A stretch of 64,000 nt of DNA from Streptomyces sp. CNQ-509 (GTDB lineage: Bacteria; Actinomycetota; Actinomycetes; Streptomycetales; Streptomycetaceae), in assembly GCF_001011035.1 (NCBI RefSeq), contig NZ_CP011492.1:124001-188000 (forward strand). The letters are read 5' to 3'. How positions within the stretch are numbered: position 1 is the stretch's first letter; the number at the start of each line of letters is the position of its first letter. Under the pieces are notes generated by a model. It did no database searches and was not told the origin of the DNA. It saw only the letters and a list, made by a program, of their open reading frames with translations. Below, piece after piece: positions 1 through 8,334 of the stretch. Both the position numbers and the translations under genes were made by a program.

Positions 1-32
1 CCGTCGTCGTGTACACCCGGCTGCCCGCCTGA
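1..32 (+). CDS. C-terminal tail of an unidentified protein (partial)
   Basis: The plus strand reads VVVYTRLPA and then a TGA ending at base 32. The reading frame enters from outside the window. The codons are GC-rich at the third position, as in real genes here. The next gene is convergent and ends 10 bases further on. Nine residues are too few to name a family. Confidence 0.3.
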   Translation, partial: VVVYTRLPA

Positions 33-42
33 GCGACCCGTC

Positions 43-519
43 TCACATCCGTTCCGCGCCTGCCCTGATGGCCTCGCGGATACGGACGTAGGTGCCGCAG
101 CGGCAGATGTTGCGCAGGCCGTCGAGGTCGTCGTCGGTGATCTCGCGGCCCTCGGCTGCCACGCGGCGCACCAGGGCGACGGCGGCCATGATCTGGCCGG
201 GCTGGCAGTAGCCGCACTGGACGACGTCGTGGTCGAGCCACGCCTGCTGCATGGGGTGCAGCTCGTCGTCGAAGGTGTCCGCGAGGCCCTCGATGGTGGT
301 GACCTCGTCGGCCGGGCGGAGTTCGCCGACGGGGATCGCGCAGGGGTTGACCGCCTTGCCGTTGAGGTGGCTGGTGCACGCCTTGCAGACGTTGATGCCG
401 CAGCCGTACTTCGGCCCGGTGATGCCGAGGATGTCGCGCAGCACCCACAGCAGACGCTCGTCGTCGGCAGCGTCGACGGTGACCTGCTCGCCGTTGACGC
501 GGAAGGTGTGCTCGGGCAC
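43..519 (-). CDS. (2Fe-2S) subunit of a xanthine dehydrogenase family hydroxylase (IorA-like)
   Basis: This is the small electron-transfer subunit of a molybdenum hydroxylase (isoquinoline 1-oxidoreductase or aldehyde oxidase type), carrying two [2Fe-2S] clusters. In the 158 residues the plant-type ferredoxin cysteines are C40, C45, C48 and C60. The second cluster set is CGYC at 102-105 and CRC at 139-141. The length is normal for the family. The start is GTG at 519, with AAGGAG ten bases upstream. The gene follows the large subunit by 15 bases and is surely co-transcribed with it. No FAD subunit is seen next to it, which fits the two-subunit IorAB type. The substrate cannot be told from sequence. 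Confidence 0.9.
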   Translation of the reverse strand: MPEHTFRVNGEQVTVDAADDERLLWVLRDILGITGPKYGCGINVCKACTSHLNGKAVNPCAIPVGELRPADEVTTIEGLADTFDDELHPMQQAWLDHDVVQCGYCQPGQIMAAVALVRRVAAEGREITDDDLDGLRNICRCGTYVRIREAIRAGAERM

Positions 520-534
520 GGGGGTCTCCTTGCC

Positions 535-2829
535 TCAGCGAGCCTGGTCCAGGCCGTCGGTCGGGGACGCGGGGATGGGCGGGACGGTCGGCTTGGGCTC
601 GAAGGAGAGCGTGCCGTGGTTGATCGGGAAGACGGTCGGCATCGTCCCGGTCGCCCGCCCGTACGCGCACGCCACCGCGGCCATCGACGCGGCGACGCCC
701 AACTCCCCCGCACCGCCGGGCTCGTCGGAGGTGTCGGGCATGACGATGATCTCCAGCTCGGGCGGGGTGTTCCACTGCCGGGTGTAGAAGTAGTTGTCCC
801 AGCTCGCCTCCAGGAAGTGCCCGTCCCGCAGGTGGAGACTGGAGGTCAGCGTCTGGGCGATGCCGTCCATGAGGCAGCCCATCATCTGGGCCTGGAGCCC
901 GCGCGGGTTGACCGTGAGGCCGACGTCGACGGCGAAGACGGCCCTGGTGACGCGGGGGCCCGCGACGCCGTCGCGGATGGGGCGGTTCACGGTCCCGGGG
1001 CGGCAGTCGATCTCCACGAGGGCGGCGCTGACCGACTTGTACTCGGAGTGGAAGGCGATGCCCTGCGCGGTGCCCTCGGGCATCTGCCGCCCCCAGTCGC
1101 CGGCTTCCGCGGCCTTCGCCAGGACCGCGCGGGAGCGTGCGTCGCGCAGGAAGTCGCGGCGGAAGCCGTACGGGTCCTTGCCCATCTTCACGGCGAGCCG
1201 GTCCACGACCAGTTCCCGGGCGCAGACGACGTCCGGCGAGTAGACGTTGCGCATGCTGCCGGTGTTGAAGCCCTTGTCGGTCTCGTTGAGGAGCCGGGTG
1301 GCCGGCCCGAACTCGTACGGCATGGACTGGGTGAGGTGGAAGAAGGTCTGGGAGAAGCCGATGTCGCCGACCGGCAGCCGCGCGGCCATGGCGGTGAACA
1401 GCTCGCCGAGCCCGTGGCCGAAGTCGGTGGCGACGCTGGTGTGCCGCTGCCTGAAGCCGAGGACGGCGCCGCCGGCGTAGTCGGCGCGCACCCGGGAGGT
1501 GGCCATCGGGTGCGTACGGCCCTGGCGGGCGTCGTCGGCGCGGTGCCACATGAGCTTGACGGGCTTGCCGATTCTGCGGGAGACCTCGACGGCTTCCAGC
1601 GCGGCGTCGAAGAACAGCTTGCGGCCGAAGGAGCCGCCGCCCTGGACGACGTGGACGGTGACGCGGCCGAGGGGCAGGCCGAGCCTGGCGGCGATGGCCT
1701 CCTTGGCGACGACCGGCGACTTGAGCGCCGACCAGACCTCGGCGCGGTCGGGACGTACGTCGGCGATGGCGCAGTTGGGTTCGAGCGCGCTGTTGCTGCG
1801 GAAGTGGAAGGTGAACTTGCCCTCCACGTGGGGCGTGAGCGGGGGCAGCCCCATCGGCGGCTCGGCGGCGGCGAGTTCACGGAGCACGGTCTCGTCGGAC
1901 TTGCCCTCGGCGGTGCCGGGCAGCCAGTCGACGCGCAGGGCTCGTACGGCATCGATGCACTGGCCGAAGGTCGCGGCGCGTACGGCCACGCCGGTATCGA
2001 TCGGCACGACGTCCGTGACGCCCGGCATGGCGGCGACCTCGGCGAGGTTGGCCACAGCGCCCGGTTTGCCGTTGATGGTCGGCGGGCGGCAGACCATCGT
2101 GGGCTTCGCGCCGGGGACGTCGAGGTCCATCGCGAACTTCTTGCGGCCGGTGACCGCGTCCAGCGCGTCGATACGGTTGTGGGGCCTGCCGATGACCGTG
2201 AAGTCCTCGCGGGCGGTGAGCCGGACCTCGACGGGCTCGGAGCGGGTGGCGGCGGCCTTGGGGGCGAGGGCGCCGATGCCGACGGCGGCGCCGGAGCGGT
2301 CGTGGACGGTGCCGTCGCGCAGGGTCAGGTGCCCGACGGGCGCGCCGAGTTCGGCCGCGGCGGCGGTGAGCAGCCGGTGGCGGGCGACGGCGGCGGCGAC
2401 ACGGATGGGGGTGTACGTGGCGATGGTGGTGTTGGAGGCGCCGGTGAGCTGGTTGAAGAGCAGCTCGGGGCGGGCCTCGGCCAGCGTGACCCGTACCCGC
2501 TCGGGCGGCACCGCGAGTTCCTCGGCGACGAGCATGGCGGTGGAGGTGGTGATGCCCTGTCCGACCTCGGCGCGGGGCAGGGCGAAGGAGACGGTGCCGT
2601 CGGCTTCGATCTCGACGGTGATGAGGCCGGAGGTGGGCAGCGCGGCGGCGGTCATGACGTCGTTGAGGTCGAGGAGTTCGGTGAGGTCCGGCACGGCGGG
2701 GGCGGCACCGGCCGCGGGGGCGGGCGCGAGTGGGGCGGCGGCCACGAGGGTGGGGGCGGCCAGCACGTAGCCGAGGAACCTTCGCCGGCCCGGTCCTTCG
2801 TACGGCCGTGCGCCGTTCGGTCCGGTCAT
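535..2829 (-). CDS. Molybdopterin-binding subunit of a xanthine dehydrogenase family hydroxylase (IorB-like, Tat-exported)
   Basis: This is the large catalytic subunit (764 aa) that binds the molybdenum cofactor and hydroxylates an aldehyde or N-heterocycle. The N-terminus has a twin-arginine signal, RRRFLG at residues 15-20, followed by an Ala/Pro-rich hydrophobic stretch to about residue 45. The folded heterodimer is therefore probably exported by Tat. Family motifs include GQGITTST near residue 90, QGGGSFGRK in the middle and GGAGELGVAA near the C-terminus, whose Glu is the usual catalytic base. The frame stays open upstream of 2829, but ATG 2829 has GGAAGGAG just before it and begins the Tat signal, so I chose it. 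Together with the gene at 43-519 it forms one transcription unit. Confidence 0.9.
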   Translation of the reverse strand: MTGPNGARPYEGPGRRRFLGYVLAAPTLVAAAPLAPAPAAGAAPAVPDLTELLDLNDVMTAAALPTSGLITVEIEADGTVSFALPRAEVGQGITTSTAMLVAEELAVPPERVRVTLAEARPELLFNQLTGASNTTIATYTPIRVAAAVARHRLLTAAAAELGAPVGHLTLRDGTVHDRSGAAVGIGALAPKAAATRSEPVEVRLTAREDFTVIGRPHNRIDALDAVTGRKKFAMDLDVPGAKPTMVCRPPTINGKPGAVANLAEVAAMPGVTDVVPIDTGVAVRAATFGQCIDAVRALRVDWLPGTAEGKSDETVLRELAAAEPPMGLPPLTPHVEGKFTFHFRSNSALEPNCAIADVRPDRAEVWSALKSPVVAKEAIAARLGLPLGRVTVHVVQGGGSFGRKLFFDAALEAVEVSRRIGKPVKLMWHRADDARQGRTHPMATSRVRADYAGGAVLGFRQRHTSVATDFGHGLGELFTAMAARLPVGDIGFSQTFFHLTQSMPYEFGPATRLLNETDKGFNTGSMRNVYSPDVVCARELVVDRLAVKMGKDPYGFRRDFLRDARSRAVLAKAAEAGDWGRQMPEGTAQGIAFHSEYKSVSAALVEIDCRPGTVNRPIRDGVAGPRVTRAVFAVDVGLTVNPRGLQAQMMGCLMDGIAQTLTSSLHLRDGHFLEASWDNYFYTRQWNTPPELEIIVMPDTSDEPGGAGELGVAASMAAVACAYGRATGTMPTVFPINHGTLSFEPKPTVPPIPASPTDGLDQAR

Positions 2830-3112
2830 CGTCCGGCTCCTTCCGCCCGGTTGCCCTGGGGTGCCGCCGCCGCGGGCTACGGGCCCGTGGAAGAGGAGTA
2901 CCAGAACGTACCGGCCGGGGCGATGCCCGGCACAGAAGAGATCCGGCCCCGCGCGGTCGGTCGCCGCCCGGTCGCCCGCTGAGGGCGCGCACAGCATCGT
3001 CGCGGACAGGCCCTGCTTTCCCGGGCGCGGTGGAGTCGGCGCCGGGGCGGAGGGCGGGCTCCTGGCGCGTACATCCGGCCGGTGACCGGCTACGGCGCCC
3101 GGGCTGCCGGCG

Positions 3113-3967
3113 TCAGGCCGCGGCGGCGCCCGGGCTCTGCGCGCTCCTCGCGGCTGCCCGTTCCGCAGGGCCGGCTGCCGCTGTCCGTACGGAGGACTCA
3201 TCCGCATGACGCCGCGGTCCGTCCCCGGCCGCCTGTTCTGCGCCGGGCAGCAGTGCGCGCAGGTCGCCGAACCAGGCGTCCATGTCCTCCGCGCGCAGCA
3301 GCCCGGTGCCGATCAGCAGACCGCGGAAGCCGGCCGCGAGCAGCCCGGCGGCCTTCTCGGGGGTGGCGATGCCGCTCGCGCTGACGGCCAGCCCCGCGCC
3401 GGCGGCCCGGACGCGCGGCAGCAGGTCGTGGCTGCGGCCCAGGTCGGGCTCGTCGCTCTCGCGTCCGCGGACATCCTTGTTGTTCACGGCCACGACGCAC
3501 GCCTCGGGCCGGGTGAGCGCGGACAGTTCGGCGCCGGAGGTGATCTCGACGAACGGCGTGACGCCGTGGGCCAGGCAGGCGTCGATCAGCACCCCCATGA
3601 GCCGGTGCGGCAGGATCGTGGCGGTGAGCAGCACGGCCGCCGCACCCGCCTCGGCGGCTTGCCTGATCTGCTTCTCCTTGGTGAAGAAGTCCTTGACGAG
3701 GACCGGCAGCGAGGTCGCCGCGACCACCTCGTCCAGGAGCCGGGCCGTGCCGCCGAACCACGAGCCGGTGAGGACGGAGAGCGCGGGCGCACCCAACTCC
3801 TCGTAGCGACGCACCAGATCGCCGGCGGTACGGCCCTGCATCAGGTTCTCACCGCCCGCCCTGCACTGCTTGATCTCCATGATCACGGGTAGGTCGGCCA
3901 CAGCGAGCGCGTCACCGAAGCGCTGGTCCGTCGCCTTCACGGGGGTGCTCTCAGCCGGAAAGGTCAT
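3113..3967 (-). CDS. Indole-3-glycerol-phosphate synthase (TrpC)-like enzyme, divergent active site
   Basis: A TIM-barrel protein of 284 aa in the TrpC family. TrpC normally closes carboxyphenylamino-deoxyribulose phosphate to indole glycerol phosphate. The catalytic equivalents E31/K33 (MEIK), K92 (VKDF), E141 (FVEI) and N162 (VNNKD) are present. Two conserved parts differ: the SPS phosphate loop after EIK reads QCRAGG, and the ESGI motif reads ASGI (A197), losing a conserved Glu. The last 40 residues are Ala-rich and probably disordered. ATG 3967 has AGGAGG seven bases upstream. It is the last gene of an operon with TrpD-fold, transglutaminase-fold and adenylation proteins, so it is more likely a specialised-metabolism paralogue than the housekeeping TrpC. 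The reaction is not known. Confidence 0.85.
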   Translation of the reverse strand: MTFPAESTPVKATDQRFGDALAVADLPVIMEIKQCRAGGENLMQGRTAGDLVRRYEELGAPALSVLTGSWFGGTARLLDEVVAATSLPVLVKDFFTKEKQIRQAAEAGAAAVLLTATILPHRLMGVLIDACLAHGVTPFVEITSGAELSALTRPEACVVAVNNKDVRGRESDEPDLGRSHDLLPRVRAAGAGLAVSASGIATPEKAAGLLAAGFRGLLIGTGLLRAEDMDAWFGDLRALLPGAEQAAGDGPRRHADESSVRTAAAGPAERAAARSAQSPGAAAA

Positions 3968-4106
3968 GCCGTTCCTCCTGCTTGACTGGTCGCCGCACCC
4001 GGTCCCGGGCGCGGCGATCGGCGCCGACGAGCGCCGGCGAGGGGTGTCCTGCGGCGGCTTCGATGCCGCCGTGGTGCTCCGCGGTGATGCCGCACACCTT
4101 GATCCA
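3968..4106 (-). pseudogene. Remnant of a TrpF-like gene (first beta-alpha unit)
   Basis: Between the stop of the transglutaminase-like gene and the start of the TrpC-like gene, and in the same frame as the former, the minus strand reads WIKVCGITAEHHGGIEAA, then AGHPSPALVGADRRA. IKVCGIT is the hallmark first strand of phosphoribosylanthranilate isomerase (TrpF), followed by a helix rich in Glu and Ala as in the family. The rest of the TrpF barrel is absent because the TrpC-like gene begins within 140 bases. I see no good ribosome binding site. It is best read as a decayed fragment. A short in-frame readthrough extension of the upstream gene is the alternative. Confidence 0.55.
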
Positions 4107-4115
4107 CGCGCGACT

Positions 4116-4808
4116 TCAGCCCTTCCGCGCGCCGGCGTCGGCGTGCAGCGAGCCGGTGACCAGCCGGGTGCTCGTGGGGTCCGCGAAGATGCCGGGGTGC
4201 CCTGCGCGCATCCCGTCGAGAACCCGCTCGTACGGCAGGTCGTCGAACTCGCCGTGCTCGCGGACGACTTCCATGTGGCGGGTCCCGTCGTCGCCGTACA
4301 GATGGTGGACGCTGTCGGCTCGGCCGTCGAAGTCGAGGGGGCGCATGCCGTACAGGCGGCAGAGCAGCCGGTTGAAGACGGGGGTCGCGCGCACCCATCT
4401 GCCGTCGAGGTGGACGGTGGTGAAGGTGTGGTAGCGGAAGGTATCGCCGCCGCTGAGCTTGCGCAGCGCGGGTGACGGCAGGTGGTTGCGCACGTCGGTG
4501 AGCACGAGCCGCGCGGGGATGCCGGCGGCGCGCAGGGCGGCGGCGTAGAGCACGGACTTGTGGATGCACACGCCCTTGCCGGTACGGGCCACCTGCCCGG
4601 CGGTGACGCCGGTGCGGGACAGGTCCGCGCCGTAGACCTCGTAGTCGATGCCGTCGCGCACCGCGTAGTAGAGGCGTACGGCCGCGTCCCTGCTGCCGAG
4701 CCCGTCCCGGGGCAGCACGCGGCGGACGAAGGCGCGGATGTCGGGGTCGCCGGAGTTCAGGAACTCGGTGGGGGCGAGGGCGCTTTCCAGGCCCGTGGTC
4801 GTCGTCAT
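4116..4808 (-). CDS. Transglutaminase-like (papain-fold) protein, possible amide-bond-forming enzyme
   Basis: 230 aa with the transglutaminase-like core. C81 lies in GKGVCIHKSVLYAAALRAAG, which matches the helix carrying the catalytic Cys. H127 lies in FRYHTF just before the strand HLDGRWV. The third triad residue, normally Asp in a WVxxDPT-type segment, is Thr142 here, so the triad is incomplete or rearranged. Family members in biosynthetic clusters (AdmF of andrimid, the closthioamide amide synthetase) condense carrier-bound acyl groups with amines. Others are proteases. It starts 15 bases after the TrpD-like gene. With an adenylating ligase in the same operon an amide-forming role is attractive but is only inference. 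Confidence 0.75.
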   Translation of the reverse strand: MTTTTGLESALAPTEFLNSGDPDIRAFVRRVLPRDGLGSRDAAVRLYYAVRDGIDYEVYGADLSRTGVTAGQVARTGKGVCIHKSVLYAAALRAAGIPARLVLTDVRNHLPSPALRKLSGGDTFRYHTFTTVHLDGRWVRATPVFNRLLCRLYGMRPLDFDGRADSVHHLYGDDGTRHMEVVREHGEFDDLPYERVLDGMRAGHPGIFADPTSTRLVTGSLHADAGARKG

Positions 4809-4823
4809 CGGTGTCCTCCCGCG

Positions 4824-5558
4824 TCAGGCGGCGCGCCCCAGGCCGAGCGTCGCGGCTATGTGGTGGTACTGGGTCTCCGCGGTGCCGGAGTGGAAGGTCA
4901 CGGCGGGGGCGCTGCGCAGTTCCTCTTCGAGGCCGTATTCGGCCATGGCGGAGTCGAGGGCGGCGCGGCCCGCGACGAGCCGTACGGCGGCGCCGTCGCG
5001 CACCGCGTCCTCGGCGGCGTGGAACGTCTCGGCCAGGCTCTGGTCCGCGCCCGCGGCGAGAGCGGCGACGGCGGCGTTGAGGCAGACGGTCTCCCGCGCG
5101 GCAGCCGGGCCCTCACCGCGCAGCAACGCGCGCAGGTGCGTCTCGGCCGGCTCGCCGGGGCCGGCGGGGCGTAGGTCGGCGAGGGTGCCGGTGTGCGGGT
5201 GGCCGCCGCTGGCGAAGCCGGGCGCGCTCGTCGTCTCGGACCGGTTCGGGCCGGGGCGTACGGCGTTGGCGGCGAAGCTCAGCAGATCGCCGGTGCCGAG
5301 GCCGTTGCGGGTGAGCCAGAGCGCGCGGTGCGGACGGCTGTCGGCGATCCGGGCGGCGACGGCGTACAGGCCGGGATCGGTGGGCCGCTCCAGGGTGCCG
5401 AGGGAGCCGGAGCGGCGGGTGGAGTCGTGCGAGCTGGTCTTGACGACGCGGATGCCCATGGCCGCGGCGAGCAGCGCCGCGGCGGTGGTGACGTCGAAGG
5501 TAGCCGGGCCGTCCACTGGGCGGCGGGCGGCGAGGGCGGGCAGCACGTCGACGGGCAC
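4824..5558 (-). CDS. TrpD-fold (glycosyltransferase family 3) protein, N-terminally short and divergent
   Basis: About 244 aa. The stretch ATFDVTTAAALLAAAMG, followed by VVKTSSHDSTRRSGS, aligns with the TrpD segment TFNISTAAA...KHGNRxxSSKSGS of anthranilate phosphoribosyltransferase, and ALWLTRNGLGTGDLLSF matches the later strand. The GTGGD pyrophosphate loop is missing (RRPVDGPATF instead), so canonical PRPP binding is doubtful. The usual N-terminal helical domain of about 70 residues is also lacking. GTG 5558 has GAAGG upstream. A frameshift joining it to the 30-codon frame at 5572-5664 would give a 280-residue protein. It is co-directional with the transglutaminase-like and TrpC-like genes. 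Confidence 0.7.
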   Translation of the reverse strand: MPVDVLPALAARRPVDGPATFDVTTAAALLAAAMGIRVVKTSSHDSTRRSGSLGTLERPTDPGLYAVAARIADSRPHRALWLTRNGLGTGDLLSFAANAVRPGPNRSETTSAPGFASGGHPHTGTLADLRPAGPGEPAETHLRALLRGEGPAAARETVCLNAAVAALAAGADQSLAETFHAAEDAVRDGAAVRLVAGRAALDSAMAEYGLEEELRSAPAVTFHSGTAETQYHHIAATLGLGRAA

Positions 5559-5571
5559 GGTCAGCGGGCCT

Positions 5572-5664
5572 TCACCGTCGGGCGGCAGATGCCGCGAAGC
5601 CGTCGATCGACGTGATGGTGCGGACGTCGTCCGGGAGGAGGTCCGTGGCGTCGATGCGGGGCAT
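5572..5664 (-). CDS. 30-codon frame between ligase and TrpD-like gene (small protein or 5' part of a frameshifted trpD-like gene)
   Basis: ATG 5664 is preceded by a good site, AGGAAGGAA. The frame reads MPRIDATDLLPDDVRTITS, then IDGFAASAARR and a stop, 13 bases before the proposed GTG of the TrpD-like gene. Codon use looks genuine. Either it is a separate tiny protein, or it is the real N-terminus of the TrpD-like protein cut off by a one-base frameshift near 5580-5595, where the downstream frame (SRHLPPDGEGPLTVPVDVL) continues smoothly. I cannot decide between these from sequence. Confidence 0.45.
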   Translation of the reverse strand: MPRIDATDLLPDDVRTITSIDGFAASAARR

Positions 5665-5695
5665 GCGTCGTTCCTTCCTCGTACGGGACCCGCGG

Positions 5696-7168
5696 TCAGA
5701 GGCTGTTCGCCACGCTGCGCCGGTCGATCTTCCCGGTGGCGGTGCGCGGCAGCGGCGCGTCGACGAACTCGATGCCGCTGGGTATGCCGGCGCGCGGCAG
5801 CTCCGCGGCGACGTGCTCGCGCAGCCGCAGGCTGTTGAGCATCGACCCGGCGGCGCGGTGCACGACGGCGTGCAGCCGTCTGCCGGTGCGCTCGTCGGGC
5901 AGGGCGAAGACCACGGCGTCCGCCACCTCGGGATGGGAGCGCAGCGCGCCTTCGACGGCGGCGGTGTTGATGCAGATGCCGTGGATCTTGACGAGGAAGT
6001 CGCTGCGGCCGTCGAGGGTGAGTGCGCCGTCGGGGTGGCGGGTCACGAGGTCCCCGGTGCGGTAGTACGGGCCGGGGGTCACGCCGTCGGGATGGCCGAC
6101 GAACGACTTGGCGTGCTGCGCCGGGTCGAGGTAACCGCTGGTCTGGAAGGGGGAGGTGACGATCAGCTCGCCATGCCCCGGGCCTTCGAGGACGGTGCCG
6201 TCGTCGGTGACGATGTCCGCGGCGACCCCTTCGACGGGGCGGCCGATCGGCACGGCGCCGTAGCGGCCGAGGTCGCCGTCGGGTTCCATCTCGTGGACGA
6301 AGGTGTCGTTGGTCTCCGTACAGCCGTAGACGTTGTGCATACGCGCCCGGGGGAAGAGGACGGGCAGCGCGGCGAGTCCTGCGGAGGACAGCGAATCGCC
6401 TGTCACGAGGACGTCGGCGACCGAGGAGAACTCGTCGCCGCCGGGGTGCCTTTCGGTTGCGGCGAGGAGCTGGAAGAGCATCGGCACGCCCTGGACCACG
6501 TGCACCGGGCACTGCCGCAGCAACGTGCGCAGGTGGCCGGGCCGGGCGGCGCGGTCCTGCGCCACCAGGGCGACCTGGCCGCCGTGGGAGAGGGTGGTCC
6601 AGACGTCGAAGAGACTGAGGTCGAAGTTGAGCGGCGCGTAGCTCAGTACGCACGTGCCGACGCGGATGCGGAACGTCGCCGCGGCCCACTCCACGAAGGC
6701 GCCGATCGCCGCCGCGGGCAGCGGCACCGCCTTGGGGAAGCCGGTGGACCCCGAGGTCGTGAGGATCAGGGCGGTGCCCTCGGGCACCCGGCTCTCGGCG
6801 GGCTTCCCGGCGACGGCCGGTCCCGCGGTGCCGGTGGTGAGGGCACGCGGCTCGGGGAGCACGAGGGCGCCGGTTTCGGCGAGAAGTCCGTCCAGCGGTT
6901 TGCCGGTCACGTCGGCGGCGGGCACCAGCACGGGCCTGGCGGTGTGCATGCAGGCGAGGACGACGGCGATGCTCTCGGGTGACTTCGCGGCGACGACGGC
7001 GACGGGGTTTCCCTCCGGGATGCGGAGCGCGGCGATGCTCTTCTCCGCGGTGCGGGCCATCGCAAGCAGGTCCCGGTACGACACCGCACGGCCCTGCCAG
7101 AACAGTGCGGGGTTCTCCGGGTGCCGACGCGCGACCGTCGCTATTCGTTCCGCCAGTGGGAGAGCCAT
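5696..7168 (-). CDS. Stand-alone adenylation (AMP-binding) enzyme, acyl or amino acid ligase
   Basis: 490 aa of the ANL superfamily, which activates a carboxylate as acyl-AMP and passes it to a thiol. Core motifs are clear: A3 LTTSGSTGFPKAV near residue 145, A5 NVYGCTETND near 285, A7 YYRTGDL near 365, A8 GRSDFLVKIHG near 380, and A10 PRTATGKIDRRSV at the C-terminus with the catalytic Lys. There is no fused carrier domain. ATG 7168 has GGAGG eight bases upstream and is preferred to GTG 7183. It is the first gene of the operon running down to 3113. The carrier protein is not evident, so the acceptor may be CoA or an unlinked carrier. The substrate is unknown. Confidence 0.88.
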   Translation of the reverse strand: MALPLAERIATVARRHPENPALFWQGRAVSYRDLLAMARTAEKSIAALRIPEGNPVAVVAAKSPESIAVVLACMHTARPVLVPAADVTGKPLDGLLAETGALVLPEPRALTTGTAGPAVAGKPAESRVPEGTALILTTSGSTGFPKAVPLPAAAIGAFVEWAAATFRIRVGTCVLSYAPLNFDLSLFDVWTTLSHGGQVALVAQDRAARPGHLRTLLRQCPVHVVQGVPMLFQLLAATERHPGGDEFSSVADVLVTGDSLSSAGLAALPVLFPRARMHNVYGCTETNDTFVHEMEPDGDLGRYGAVPIGRPVEGVAADIVTDDGTVLEGPGHGELIVTSPFQTSGYLDPAQHAKSFVGHPDGVTPGPYYRTGDLVTRHPDGALTLDGRSDFLVKIHGICINTAAVEGALRSHPEVADAVVFALPDERTGRRLHAVVHRAAGSMLNSLRLREHVAAELPRAGIPSGIEFVDAPLPRTATGKIDRRSVANSL

Positions 7169-7420
7169 GCGAGGGTCCTCCACATTCCTGTTCGACGAAC
7201 TTTCCGCCGCACTCAGGATGGGAACAGATGGCGGCTTGCCGCATCTCGAACAACGCTCTGCGGACTGCCCGTAGAACGCCCTCGGCCATCGTGTCGGGAC
7301 CGCTGATCAGCCACGTTTCCGCGAGTCCCGCCGCGGCGGCCGGGAGTCGGGGGACCCCCGGGGAGCACCCCCGTGGTGCGCTGAACGGGTGAGAAGGGGT
7401 GCCTGTCCCGGTTGCAGGGG

Positions 7421-8317
7421 TCAGCCGCGATCCGGGTACGGCCAGGGGTTCGTCTCGCACCGCGCGCCGTCGGCGGTGAGGGACAGCGTCTGCTGCATCA
7501 TCACGGGCGCGCGCGCCCCGTCCCTTGCGCAGGAGGCGTGCAGGTGCCCAAGCCGGTGGCCCACCTCGTGGTTGATGAGCATCTGGCGGTAGCCGAACAT
7601 GTCGTCGCCGTAGGTCGTCGAGCCCTGGGCCCAGCGGAAGGCGTTGATGAGGACGCGCTCGGTCATGCCGGAGTCGCACGAGACGTTGTCGACGGTGGTG
7701 TCGAAGCCCGACATGGCGCACCACTCCCCCGTGGTGCCGGGGCTGGCGAGGGTGACGGCGAAGTCGGCGGTCCCGGTCGAGACCCGCTCGAAGGCCAGCC
7801 GGCCGTCGTCGCCCCAGCTCCGCGCGTCGTTGAGGGTTTCCTCTACGGCCCTGGCGAACATCCGGCCGTCCAGGGGTACGTCGTCCTCGACGTCGACGCG
7901 GTAGCGCACCACCCGGCCCGTGCCCGGGGCCGGATCGTGGCCGGGAACGGTCTCGAAGGTGCCGGGGCCGTCGAGCCCGGCCGGGACCGGAAACGTCTCG
8001 CTCATCCGGCGCCGGTACAGCAGGTCACCGAGGGCGGGCATGTCCGCCGAGCCGCCGACGGCGAAGCCGGAGCTGTGCGGCAGCCCGGAGGCCGGCGCGC
8101 GGTACGGCACGCGGAAGGCCGACGCACGCTGCTGTACCCGGAGGGGCGGCGGCTTGGCGTCGTCGGCGACGGCCTGCGGCGCGTGGGAGCGCAGGGCGTC
8201 GGGGACGAGGCTCGGGGGGAGCGCGAAGAGCCAGACCACCACCCCGGCGGCGCCGAGAAGCGCGAGCGCCACCGCGCCCGCCGCGATCCGCGTCGACCTG
8301 CGCGTACGACCGGCCAC
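7421..8317 (-). CDS. DUF3152 family membrane-anchored metalloprotease-like protein
   Basis: 298 aa with one N-terminal transmembrane segment at about residues 10-30, a Pro/Ala-rich linker and a C-terminal DUF3152 domain. The domain contains the motif HEVGHRLGHLH, a metzincin-style HExxHxxGxxH zinc site, and several cysteines that may form disulfides outside the cell. GTG 8317 has GGAG nine bases upstream. It starts 17 bases after the SOD-like gene and is probably in one operon with it. The domain family is widespread in actinomycetes. Its substrate is not known. Confidence 0.8.
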   Translation of the reverse strand: MAGRTRRSTRIAAGAVALALLGAAGVVVWLFALPPSLVPDALRSHAPQAVADDAKPPPLRVQQRASAFRVPYRAPASGLPHSSGFAVGGSADMPALGDLLYRRRMSETFPVPAGLDGPGTFETVPGHDPAPGTGRVVRYRVDVEDDVPLDGRMFARAVEETLNDARSWGDDGRLAFERVSTGTADFAVTLASPGTTGEWCAMSGFDTTVDNVSCDSGMTERVLINAFRWAQGSTTYGDDMFGYRQMLINHEVGHRLGHLHASCARDGARAPVMMQQTLSLTADGARCETNPWPYPDRG

Positions 8318-8334
8318 CCCTGACCACTCCCCCG

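Noticed and set aside
229..2982. Open frame of about 900 codons opposite the molybdenum hydroxylase genes
   Set aside because: It is a shadow of the true minus-strand genes, whose cofactor motifs are clear.
7185..7320. Minus-strand reading with WLISGPDTMAEGVLRAV and a Cys-rich stretch upstream of the ligase
   Set aside because: It runs without a stop into the ligase in a different frame, has no start signal and looks like a chance reading of GC-rich leader DNA.
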